A stretch of DNA of 64,000 nucleotides from Ascoidea asiatica (lineage: Eukaryota; Ascomycota; Saccharomycetes; Ascoideales; Ascoideaceae). The notes under the pieces are model-generated. The model had not been told where the DNA came from. It did not search any database and saw only the letters and a program-made list of their open reading frames with translations. Location of the stretch: contig BCKQ01000004.1 in NCBI GenBank assembly GCA_001600695.1, positions 1,350,020 to 1,414,019 of the forward strand, read 5' to 3'. The translations under genes were made by a program, and so were the position numbers. Shown piece after piece: positions 33,210 to 43,704 of this stretch. Position 1 is the first letter of the stretch. Every line of letters starts with the position of its first letter.

Positions 33210-34107
33210 TTTTAAATAATTTATTTTTTTATTATGATTTATTATGATTTATGGTTATGTTTTTATTAATCATATACAAGTTATATTTTAAATGAAAATG
33301 AAAATGAAAATGAAAATAAAAATGAAAATAAAAAAGGAAAACAAAATAAAAAACTATTTCAATCTATTTGTAATTTGTAATTAATAATTAATATTTCTAT
33401 ATATATATTAATTTAAACCATAAATATGAAAAATGTTATTTTTAAGTTATAAAATAAACTAAGATAAAATAGATTAAATTAAATTGAATTCAGTTAAGTT
33501 ATGATAAAAAAGCATGAAAAAAATTAGGGTGAGTGTATTTAGATTATGATAAATAATAACAAAAACAAAAACAAAAACATAAAACAAAAACAAATTAAAA
33601 AAATAAAACTAAAATTAAAAGATAAATAATAGATAAATAATAAAGTAATAAAGTAATAAAGTAATAAAGTAATAAAGTTATAAAGTTATAAAGTTATAAA
33701 GTAATAAAGTAATAAAGTAATAAAATAATGACTAATATCATAAAAGAGTTAAATAAAATGACAAAAAAATTCTTTTTTTTGCTTAATAAAAAAAACATAA
33801 AATTAAAAAAAATAAAGTTAAGTGAAAAACTAAAACTAAATTACTCTCAAATAATTCAATTGAAAAGAATTATTTTTTATTGGAACCTCAGAAAAATGAA
33901 GGGAATTGAAATTAAATCTCTTTTGTTTTAATTGTTAATATAATGAATGGTTTTTTTAATGGCTTCTTTTATTTTTTTTTTTACCTTTTTTTTACTCTTT
34001 TTCTTGTTTTTTTTTATTTATCTTAATTTAGTTTTTCTAGGGATTTTTTATTGATGGAATATATATTATTATTTATTTTTTTTTTTTATTATTATTATTG
34101 ATCTAAT
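33210..34107. other. convergent intergenic region (VPS68 and MCK1), repeat-rich
   Basis: AT-rich with AAAATG hexamers (33290-33330), CAAAAA repeats (33550-33590), an 8-bp tandem repeat (33646-33727) and long T runs towards 34090. A 67-aa ORF (33728-33931) is Lys/Ile/Leu-rich and looks compositional. No RNA gene and no CCA-N6-TGG element was found. Confidence 0.5.
33646..33727. repeat. 8-bp tandem repeat (AGTAATAA/AGTTATAA)
   Basis: About ten units in the convergent region between VPS68 and MCK1. Three central units carry the variant AGTTATAA. Confidence 0.85.
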
Positions 34108-35487
34108 TTAATATGAATTCATTGGATTAATTAATCTCATTGAATCACCAATTAAATCTTTTTCAAAAGAACTAAAATTAAATAAATCTGGTGGAAAAAC
34201 AGGAGTTGAAGAACCTCTTGGAATCCATTGAAATTCTGGATTTCTTAATTCATCAAAAAATGGATGAGATAAAATTTGAACAGGTTGAATTCTATCATTT
34301 GGAGAATATTTTAAAATTTTTAATAATAAACCAATTAATTCATTTGGAGCATTTTTAAAAATTTGTTTAAATCTTGTTGAAATTCTACCATTAAATAATG
34401 GAGTTGAATATAATGGACCATCATATTTTGGATTTGAATTAAATATAAAAACTTTATCAGGAGGACCTAATAATTTTGCAATTTCTTTTAATTGAGTTGT
34501 TCTATCTTGACCTTGAAATATTGCTCTACCTAAAGACATTTCACCAATTACACAACCTAAACCCCAAATATCAATTTGAGTTGAATAAAATTGACTACCA
34601 ACAATTAATTCTGGAGCTCTATAAAATCTTGAACAAATATAAGCAACACTTGGTTCAGTTGGTTGTAATTTTTTTGCACTACCAAAATCACAAATTTTTA
34701 AAATACCTTTAATTGGATCAACTAAAATATTTGATGGTTTTATATCTCTATGACAAATATTTAAAGCATGTAAATATAACATTGCTCTTGAAATTTGATA
34801 AGAATATAATCTTAAATGATTTATTGGTAAATATCTTCTATTTAAAGAAAATCTATGAATTTCTAATTGTAAAGATTCTGGTAAACATTCCATAACTAAA
34901 TGTTGATAAATTGTATTATCATTTGGATCATTATGATCAAAATAAAATTTTAATTTTATAACATTTGGATGATTTGCAGTTCTTAAAATTTGTAATTCTC
35001 TTGATTTATATTCAGTTTGAGCAGGTACTCTTTTAATTGCATATGGACCATACCAATCATTTTCAATATTTCCATTTCCATTTCCATTTCCATTTCCATT
35101 TACATTACCATTATTATTATTATTATTATTATTTATACTATTATTATTTATGTTATTATTAATTATATTATTATTACTATTACTATCAAGACTATTATTT
35201 ATACTGTTATTATTATTATTATTATTATTATTTATTATATTATTGTTATCATTAATGTTATCAATTATATTAATATTATTTGATATTAAATTAATATTTT
35301 GATTAAATATAATATTATTATTTGATAATAATTTTAATTTTGCTTGAACTACAGTACCAAAAGCACCTTCACCAATTTTTTTATATTCTCTAATTAACAT
35401 TCTTGAAGATTGATTAGTTTTAGTTGAAACCACTTCAGCTAAAAATTGATTAACTCTTTGTTGATGTTGAAGTTGAGTTGAAGACAT
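34108..35487 (-). CDS. MCK1: GSK-3-type protein kinase, Mck1-like
   Basis: A 459-aa kinase. All catalytic motifs are present: glycine loop GEGAFGTV (39-46), AIK lysine K152, CHRDIKPSN (HRD 246-248), DFG 267-269, and the GSK-3 activation-loop tyrosine Y283 in SVAYICSRFYRAPEL. The ICSRF(Y) form and GLGCVIGEM, LLGPPDK and the KYDGPLYS block match S. cerevisiae Mck1 more closely than Rim11 or Mrk1. Mck1 acts in meiosis, stress and cell-cycle control. An Asn-rich insert of about 88 residues (56-143), ending in GNGNGN, sits inside the small lobe between the glycine loop and the catalytic lysine; the reading frame is open and no splice sites flank it. Without the insert the size would be near the usual 375 aa. 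Confidence 0.9.
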   Translation of the reverse strand: MSSTQLQHQQRVNQFLAEVVSTKTNQSSRMLIREYKKIGEGAFGTVVQAKLKLLSNNNIIFNQNINLISNNINIIDNINDNNNIINNNNNNNNNSINNSLDSNSNNNIINNNINNNSINNNNNNNNGNVNGNGNGNGNGNIENDWYGPYAIKRVPAQTEYKSRELQILRTANHPNVIKLKFYFDHNDPNDNTIYQHLVMECLPESLQLEIHRFSLNRRYLPINHLRLYSYQISRAMLYLHALNICHRDIKPSNILVDPIKGILKICDFGSAKKLQPTEPSVAYICSRFYRAPELIVGSQFYSTQIDIWGLGCVIGEMSLGRAIFQGQDRTTQLKEIAKLLGPPDKVFIFNSNPKYDGPLYSTPLFNGRISTRFKQIFKNAPNELIGLLLKILKYSPNDRIQPVQILSHPFFDELRNPEFQWIPRGSSTPVFPPDLFNFSSFEKDLIGDSMRLINPMNSY

Positions 35488-36890
35488 GATGAGTTATATA
35501 TAAATATTTTGAAATAAAAAAAACTTAAATTGAATTGAATTGAAAATATATTAATGATTATATTAATGATTTATATTAATTGTTATTGATAAATAATCAT
35601 AGAAATTGAATGAAGAGATAATTTTTTAATTTAACAATTTAAAAAAAACATGAAATTTTAAATTTTAAATCTTAAATTATAAATTTTCAATATTAAATAT
35701 TGAATATCGAATATAATTTATAAGATATTAGATATTAGATATTAGATATTAGATATAAAATACTTATATCTATAAGTATTGAATAGAATAGATAGAATTG
35801 ATAGAATTGATGGAATAGGGGAAATTGTAAAGTTTTGGATATAATAATATAAAAATACAATTAATAGTACTATATTTATGAATAAGTAAATGAGTAATGT
35901 AAATAAATAACTGAGCTTTTGAATTTGCTTTTGATTAACTTTAGTTTATATAATTGAAGATGTAATCTGTTAATAAGAGTTATATTGATTATGATGATGA
36001 TGATGATTATAAGGTTATTATTATTGTATTATTCTTTGTATAATAATAATAATATTATTTTGATAAATTTAGATTAAGATTATAAAATAATAATAATAAT
36101 AAACAATGGAAAAGAAAACAGACAATAGAAGACAAGAGAAGTTTAGTTCCAGAATCGATACGAAAAGCACAAATAAAGAAAAGAGCAAGAGAAGAATAGT
36201 AAGTGATAGATAGTTATAGTTAGTGATAGTTATGTTTTATGAATTAGCTTGAGAGTAGTAATTGGTGAATGAACAGAAACTATTCTGAATATATTTGAAT
36301 ATATTTGAATATATCTGAATATATCTGAATATATGCTGAGTGTATTTCTCAGCTTCTGCTTCTCTGAATAAAGAAAGGTATATTTGTTCTTGATCTCTCT
36401 GCTGGTGACAGTGACGCTGCTGTTTCCAGTTCTTGCTGGAAATGGGTGGAAAACAGAGCACAATTCGAGCGCAGCGCAGCGGAAGGAGCTGCCAGCGCTG
36501 AAACCACTGAAGCACAGCGGCAATCCGCCAAGAGATCCGCCGTGGATTGAAAAAAAAAAAAAAAAAAAAGTCGCCGCGGAAATGCGGATATGAGTCAGAC
36601 CACCAACGTAAGGCTAGAGACCTTTTGAAAGTGGCATGTGGCTGGTAAAAAGAGGTCTGATGCTGGATGCTGCGCCGTTACGTGCCCTGCTTGTTTTCTT
36701 AAATCCGGGGATTCTCAATTGGGACTTTATCTCCGCTGTTCACCAAATTCATCTGTTTCTGGTGGATTTGGTGGATTTGGTGAGTTGCAATGGTTCTGGT
36801 ATCGCCCTGCTGTTTTCATCAGAATATTCTGATACTGTTTTTTTTTTATAATATATAATACATATCTATATAGAGTTCATTAATACCAAA

Positions 36891-36927
<37 letters not shown>

Positions 36928-36964
36928 TAATAATATATATAAATAAAATCATTTTTAATGTCAA
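35488..36964. promoter_or_regulatory. MCK1 upstream region with GC-rich island
   Basis: The 1.48-kb gap upstream of MCK1 and downstream of SLX5. The part near MCK1 is AT-rich with (TTAGATA)n at 35726-35756 and TGAATATAT(T/C) repeats at 36290-36335. A GC-rich island covers about 36370-36830 and is interrupted by an A19 run at 36550-36568. An AAGT tetranucleotide repeat is at 36891-36927. The short ORFs in the island overlap on both strands and resemble no known protein. Confidence 0.45.
36891..36927. repeat. (AAGT)9 tetranucleotide repeat
   Basis: Perfect tetranucleotide repeat about 40 bp downstream of the SLX5-like stop codon. Confidence 0.9.
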
Positions 36965-38903
36965 TTATTGCATATACAATTGTTTAAATGAACTTTTACT
37001 CATAGAACTTTTACAATCTTCAACAACACAATTCTTTGGTCCACAAATTAAAGCATCTTCAACTAATATAGTTAAAAAATTATAATCAATTAAATCTTTT
37101 TTACTTTTTTTATCTGTATCTTTATCTTTTTTTTCTTTTTCTTTTTCTTTTCCTTTACCTTTACCTTTACCTTTACCTTTACCTTTACCTTTACCTTTAT
37201 CTATTTTTCGTTTTTTTGTTGAAGAACTTGATTCATCATTATCACTATAATGTTCATTTTGATCATCATGATCATATTCATCATCATCATCATAATCACT
37301 ATTCAATTCTCCAATTTTAAATTCTTTATTATTATCATGTAAAGTTAATAAATTTTTTAATTTATTCATTTTTTCAATTTTATTTTCTAATAATTTTTTT
37401 GATAAAATTTTATAATTTAAACTCTGTTTACAATTTTTTTTCTTTCTTAATAATTTATTATCAATTTTTAATATTCTATTAACACATCTACCACAATAAA
37501 CATGTCCACATTTATTATAAAATACTTTACAACTTAATTCAATTTCTCTTTTTAATTCTTCTTTACTTAATATATGATAATTAATTAATTGATATGGTGA
37601 TTGACATTTAAATATTTTTTGTAATTCAATTAATGAATTAATTTGTGAATATAATTTTTCTTCTTCTTTTTCACTATTCATATTCTTATTCTTATTCTTA
37701 TTATTACTCTTATTGTTACTAATAATATGATTTTTATTAAAATAATTTAAAATTAATTTCTCAAATCTAGTTTTTTTCTTTTTTTTATTATAATCTTCTG
37801 AATTTAAAATATATTTATATTTATTCATTTCTTGTTTTTTTTTATCATCTTTTTCTTTAATTGGTATACCTTTACCTAAAATTACTCCACATAACAAACA
37901 TGAATATTCAATATCTTTTTTAATTTCACATGTTAATCCACTATTAAAATTTAAATCTTTTTCAATAATTTTTGAAATTCTATTATTTAATTTTTTCTCA
38001 AAATTTATTGAATATATTTTTTGTCTTTTAAATTTCTTATCTCTTTCTAAATCTAAATCATTTCTAATTAAATTTAATTCTAATGGTGTTAATTGACTAC
38101 CATCAACAATACCATTAGAATATCTTCTTAAAAATCTTGAAAAATTATTATTAAATTGTGTATTTAATTGACTTTGAAATGTTCGTACAACTCTTTCATG
38201 TAAAGTTGAAAAAATATCATCATCTTCTTCAAAATTATTCTCTATATTATTATTATTATTATTATTATTAATATTATTATTATCATTATCATTCTGAGTA
38301 TATTCTGTTAAATCAATTTGACTTTCATTATGATAATTATTATCTTCTTCATTCATATAATAATTATTATTTGCTAATAAATATCTTCTTAAACTTGATA
38401 ATTCTGGAGATTGACGATTTTCAGAAATTTCATTATTTCTTGAAGAATTTAATCTTAAATGATTTCTATTACCATTTAAATTATTATTATTTAAATTACC
38501 AATAGTTGGTAATTCAATTAATCTTCTAGAAGTTGGACGAAAGTTTGTTACTGAATTACGTATAGGTAATACTCCACCATTTGCAATTATATCTCTAGTT
38601 AATTGATTATTATTATTATTGTTATTATTATTATTATTATTAGTGGTGGTAGTTGTAGTTGTGATTGTAGATGCATTTGCAAAAGTATTAGTTGTAGAAT
38701 TATTTAATAAATTATGTATATTCATTCTATTATCTCTTGGTATTGATCTATTAGAAGAATTTCTAATAGAAGAGTTTAAATTTAAATTTCCATTTCCATT
38801 TCCATTTCCATTTCCATTTGGATGAATATAATTATCAATTGTATATGAAAATGATCTTATTGGAGTTGAAATTGTTCTTTCAGATATAATTTGAATATCA
38901 TCA

Positions 38904-38941
<38 letters not shown>

Positions 38942-39332
38942 GGTAGTAGAAGTAGTAGAATTATTGCGATGATTATTATTATTTACTGGGGCAGTAGAAT
39001 TTGATCCAATAATACTTATAGAATTATCATTATCATTATCATCATTATTATTAGTACGTGGGGGAGCTTGACTTGAAACATAAATTGCATTCCTATCATT
39101 GTTATTGTTATTGTTATTGTTATTGTTATTGATATTGTTATTAACATATGGAGCTTGACTTGAAACATAAATGATATTATTATCAATATTTGGATTATTA
39201 TTTGTAAAATTAAAATTAGAATTAGAATTAGAATTAGAATTAGAAATAGAATTGGAATGAGAAATGTCATGATTAGTTAAGAAGGTGATTTGATTTCTAT
39301 GAGATAAATCATCATCATAATCATCATCATCG

Positions 39333-39379
<47 letters not shown>

Positions 39380-39607
39380 ATCGATATCATCATTTAGTAT
39401 TTCAACAGGAGAAGCAAAATTTGAAACTTGATTTCTTTCATTAATTCTTTTTTTGATTTTATTCTTTCTTGAACGAAACCAAGGTTCAACAGAAGAGAAA
39501 TTATCAGGAGTATTATTTAAATTTGTAGTATTAACAGAAGTTGAACCTTCATCATTGGGTATAAATCTCACATCAGTGATGAGAATATCATCATCTATAT
39601 CACTCAT
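36965..39607 (-). CDS. SLX5: Slx5-like SUMO-targeted ubiquitin ligase subunit (RING)
   Basis: An 880-aa protein with a split C-terminal RING: first Cys pair YSCLLCG (about 568-574), core KCGHVYCGRCV (about 698-708), and last pair ICGPKNCVVEDC (about 855-865). The wide spacing is filled with Lys/Asn-rich sequence and a GKGKGKGK repeat followed by EKEKEKK. Several SUMO-interacting motif candidates flanked by acids are visible in the N-terminal half: DDDILITDV (residue 5 onward), NIIYVSSQ, a second IYVSSQ, ISIIGS and DDIQIISE. SIMs plus a C-terminal RING with CGH.YCG.C is the Slx5 pattern; with Slx8 it ubiquitylates SUMO conjugates in the nucleus. Another RING/SIM protein cannot be excluded. Poly-Asn and poly-Asp tracts are abundant. 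Confidence 0.7.
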
Positions 39608-41018
39608 AACTTGATTATTGGATTACAATAATAAAGAAATGAAAAAGCCAATAATCAATAGAAGAAATTGAAAAAGAATAAGAAGTTGAAAAAAAAAAAG
39701 AATTTGAAGAAATATATAATAAATAATATAAAAAATAACAAGAGAAATATATAAAAAACAATTTGAAATCAAGATAAAGCGAGTGAAAATAGTAAAAAGC
39801 AGTGGTCGAGAAAGAAAACAGTGAAACTAGTACTGTAAACCAGTACTGTAAACCAGTACTGTAGTAATTAGTAGCCAGTAGTCAGGAAGCTGGCAGGCAA
39901 AGGACTGATCCACTTTATTTTAGTGCAAACAGAGACTGAAACTGATATGGAATCCACTGCAGAAGGTGCAATGCACTGCAAAGTAGTAGTATGTTAGAAA
40001 TACTGGCGTGCACGTTAATATACATGTAAGCACAGTAATAGGCAGTGCACATATATACACGTTGGCTTGCATGTCCTAACACTCAATTACATTAACCCGT
40101 GGCACTGGTTTTATCTTCATTGGACCCACTCCTCTGGTTCCAACTGTGATGAAACAATTCTGAAATGCTGTTGTTAGCTGTGGCTGGTGAAAAGTTCAAG
40201 AGGAGAGATATTATTGTAAGAAGCAAAAATATTGAGAAACTGAAACATTCTCACGAAGAATTTGAAGAAATATAGAAAAATAATAAATTAATAGATAGAT
40301 AGATAGATAAATAAATAAATAAATAAATAAGTAAGTAATGAAATAAATAAATAAATAAATAAATAAGTATCCAGATAAAATTGAATTGGAATTAGAACTT
40401 GAATTTGAAACTTTCTACCAGGTGAAAAAAAAAAAAAATGGAAGAAAAAAATTATGTTAAAATAAACTAAATGACATTACAATTCAATTATTATATGCCA
40501 AAATGATTTTGAAAAAAATCAAAAAAAAATTAAAAAATTAAAAAATTAAAAAATTAAAAAATTAAAAAATTAAAAAATTGAAAAATTGAAATTAAAAATT
40601 AAAAATTAAATAATTAGATAAATTTTATAGATAAATGATAAAACTAAATAAAATTAAATAAAAACATAAATAAAATTTAAAACAAGATAAAAACAAAAAA
40701 AAAATTTTGATTTTTAATAGAAATCAATCTTGAATCTTGATTAAACATATTTGAAGATCGTATATGTTGATTTGATTATAAATTGATTGAACAATTGTAA
40801 AAGTGAGTGATGGTGATAATAATAACGAAAACGATAACAATAACGAAAACGATAATGATAAAATAAAGATAATGAAAAAGATAATGAAAAAGATAATGAA
40901 AGTTAAAAAAAAATAAATAACAGTGATTAATTAATTAACTAATTATACTGCACCTTGAATAAAAAATATCAAACAATAACCAAAGAGCAAATAAAATAAA
41001 AATCTTTTCCCCTTTTTC
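39608..41018. promoter_or_regulatory. SLX5 upstream region with GC-richer island
   Basis: The gap upstream of the SLX5-like gene and downstream of the YCK gene. A GC-richer block at about 39800-40190 contains three tandem AGTACTGTAAACC units (39829-39862), a CCG variant CCGTGGCACTGG (40097-40108) and an exact element CCACTCCTCTGG (40126-40137). Beyond 40290 the DNA is repetitive: AAATA tetramers, (TTAAAAAA)n at 40528-40575 and GATAA/GAAAAC repeats at 40815-40900. No gene is supported. Confidence 0.45.
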
Positions 41019-41191
41019 TTATAAACAACAACAAAGTTTTTGAAAAAAATTCTTATTACCAGAATTTAATGAATTATTTTCTTCTTGATTATTATTTGTA
41101 TTATTACCATTATTATTATTATTATTATTGTTATTATTATTAATAGAAGTTGGATTAGTACTTGTATTATTATTTGTACCAGATAATTTTG

Positions 41192-41222
<31 letters not shown>

Positions 41223-42752
41223 TAAAGGAGATGGATTACCTGAATTGAAAGTATTTTTTGAATTGAAAGTATTTCTATTATTTGCTAAATTTGATTTACT
41301 ATTTGGAGCAATAGCATAATTTGAAGGATTTTCCATTAAATATTGATTTTGTTTATTTAAAAATGGAGATTGATTACCATTTGGAGTATTTAAACCTGAA
41401 TTTGAATTAATTATATTATTATTATTATTAATATTATTACTATTATTTGTATTTTGATTAATTAATGGAGAAATATTTGGATTATTATTTAAATTATTAT
41501 TTGAATTTATGTTATTATTATTATTACTTAAATATTTTGAATTGGATCGCATTTGTTGTGGAGATAAAGCAATTCTTTGTTTTGAATAATTTGGTAAACC
41601 ATTTACATTTTGAATTTGATTATTATTTGAATTAGATATATTTGTATTTGGATTTGTATTAGCGTTTATATTTGTATTATTATTATTATTAGTTGTTGTA
41701 TTATTGTTATTATTATTATTGGCGGTTGTATTATTATTATTATTGTTGTTATTATTATTTTGATGATGATGTCTTCTTGGATTTGGATTACCATAACCAT
41801 GTAAATTTGGTTTTTTATTAATCAGATAATCCCAACCTTTTGAATTATTTAAATCCATCCAATCATAATGACCATCATCTTTTTGATTTATTGAAATTAA
41901 AGCATTATCCATTAAATTTCTTAAATAATCATAATTTGGAGTTTCATCAAATTTTAAATTTCTAACATAATTTAAATATTCAGCAAATTGAATTGGAAAA
42001 CCAGAACATAAATCAGTTACAATTGTTGATTGTTTTTTTTCACCAATTTTTTCATATTTTTGTTTATTTGTTGGAGCTTTTAAACCTTGCCAAGGTAAAG
42101 AACCTCTTAAGAAATACATAAATACATGACCTAAAGATTCTAAATCATCTCTTCTTGATTGTTCTCTACCAAGATGAGTATTTATTGACATATATCTTGC
42201 AGTACCAGATAAAGATTTTCTTTCTCTATATGGTATATGTTGTTTAGTTTTTGGATCTCTATAATATTTAGCCATACCAAAATCTACAGTAAATATTAAA
42301 TTTGGATTTTTTGATTTTGGATTTGCAACTAAAAAATTATCTGGTTTTATATCTCTATAAATTAAATTATTTTCATGAATTGTTTGAACTCTTGAAATCA
42401 TTTGTTTTGCAATTAAAATTGTTGATTTTATTGAAAATTTTCTACCACACCATTCAAAAAGGTCTTCTAATGATGGACCTAATAAATCCATTACTAAAAT
42501 ATTATGTAAACCTTCTTGACCAAAATAATAAGCATTTGGTATACCAATAGAACCAGATAAGATTCTATAAGCTCTATATTCATCTCTTAATTGAGGAGCT
42601 TCAGATTTTCTTGGTTCAAATTTAATTGCAACTTGTTGATTTGTTAATAAATTTAAACCTTCAAAAATTATTCCAAATGAACCTTCACCAATTTTTTTAC
42701 CAACTCTATAATGTACACCAACTACATTTGAAGAATGAACTTGAGCAGACAT
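41019..42752 (-). CDS. YCK2: casein kinase I, Yck1/Yck2 type (membrane-anchored)
   Basis: A 577-aa kinase. The casein kinase I domain spans about 14-310, with glycine loop GEGSFGII (22-29), VAIK lysine K44, the LGPSLEDLFEWCGRKFS helix, YRDIKPDNF (YRD 132-134, the normal CK1 form) and VDFGMAKYYRD (DFG 157-159), and a RERKSLSGTARYMSINTHLGREQSRRDD block. Yck1/2 are plasma-membrane kinases acting in glucose sensing, endocytosis and morphogenesis. The Asn-rich C-terminal tail (about 340-565) ends NFFQKLCCCL. Yck1/2 normally end in a palmitoylated CC pair; here three cysteines are followed by Leu, which leaves palmitoylation likely but also makes a formal CaaX-like end. Upstream DNA has three CACGTG sites. 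Confidence 0.92.
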
Positions 42753-43112
42753 TTTTAATAGATTATATGTATATGTATATGTATATATATATGTATATGT
42801 TTATGTTTATGTTTATGTTTATATTTAAATGTATTCTTTTTTTCTTATATTGATTATTAATTTATAACTTCATTAAGAAGTTAGATTAAATGAAATACAA
42901 AATAGGAGAAATTGATTGATTAATTAAATTAATTGATTGATTGATTGATTGATAAAATCTTAAAAGATAGAATAATAAAAAGTAATTAATGAAAGATATA
43001 GTTAATGGAAAATAAAAGTGTAGAATGTATAAATTTGATAGATAATAATAAAGGAAATCTTCTCTCTCTACTGAATGAAGAGATACTGATACTGATACTG
43101 ATACAGGTAAAG

Positions 43113-43151
<39 letters not shown>

Positions 43152-43704
43152 GTGAGTAAAATAAAGGTTCTTTTGTTCTTGTTCTTTTGTTAGAAACAGA
43201 CTGAGATTGGCTGTCGTTGGGTAAAAAGTGAGTAAACAGACAGTAAACAGACAGTAAACAGGAGTAAACAGTGATTGTGATCGTAGCAGAAGTGTCTGGG
43301 AACAGACAAACCAGCGCTGCAGCGAGACGGAGGCTGGCACGTGCAGAGATGCTGGTCACGTGCTAATCTTTTCTTTCTTTTTCTGTTTGCTGCTCTCAGA
43401 CAAATTCAAATTCAAATTCAAATTCAAATTCAAATTCAAATGGAAAACAGGGTGACGGTGCACACGTGATAACACTAGCTCAGCCACCGAGAAGAAAAAT
43501 CAAGTTCTAAATCACATGGTATACGTCAGGTGACTGTTAAAGCCCCGTTTATATTATTTTTTGGTTTTAAAAATAATGTGCTTATCCACACTGCGGCTGA
43601 GTTATTACTTCTTTGATATTTCAACATATACACAATTACACTTCCCTATTAGGTAATATTATTACTCTATTTATTATACTACTACTACTATTGTATTGTA
43701 TCTA
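42753..43704. promoter_or_regulatory. YCK upstream region with three CACGTG E-boxes
   Basis: The gap upstream of the YCK gene and downstream of the F-box gene. TATATG repeats lie just before the start codon (42764-42830). A GC-richer island at about 43190-43560 has E-boxes GCACGTGC (CACGTG 43338-43343), TCACGTGC (43357-43362) and ACACGTGA (43463-43468), with a CAAATT hexamer repeat (43401-43440) between the second and third. An AAT run sits at about 43115-43150. No exact CCA-N6-TGG element was found. Confidence 0.5.
43401..43440. repeat. (CAAATT)n hexanucleotide repeat
   Basis: Nearly seven perfect units between the second and third E-boxes upstream of the YCK gene. Confidence 0.9.

Noticed and set aside
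33728-33931. 67-codon Lys/Ile/Leu-rich ORF
   Set aside because: It lies in repeat-rich 3'-3' intergenic DNA; its composition follows local AT-rich repeats.
36230-36851. Six overlapping ORFs upstream of MCK1
   Set aside because: Several frames of both strands are open over the same GC-rich block; none resembles a protein and an A19 run interrupts the block.
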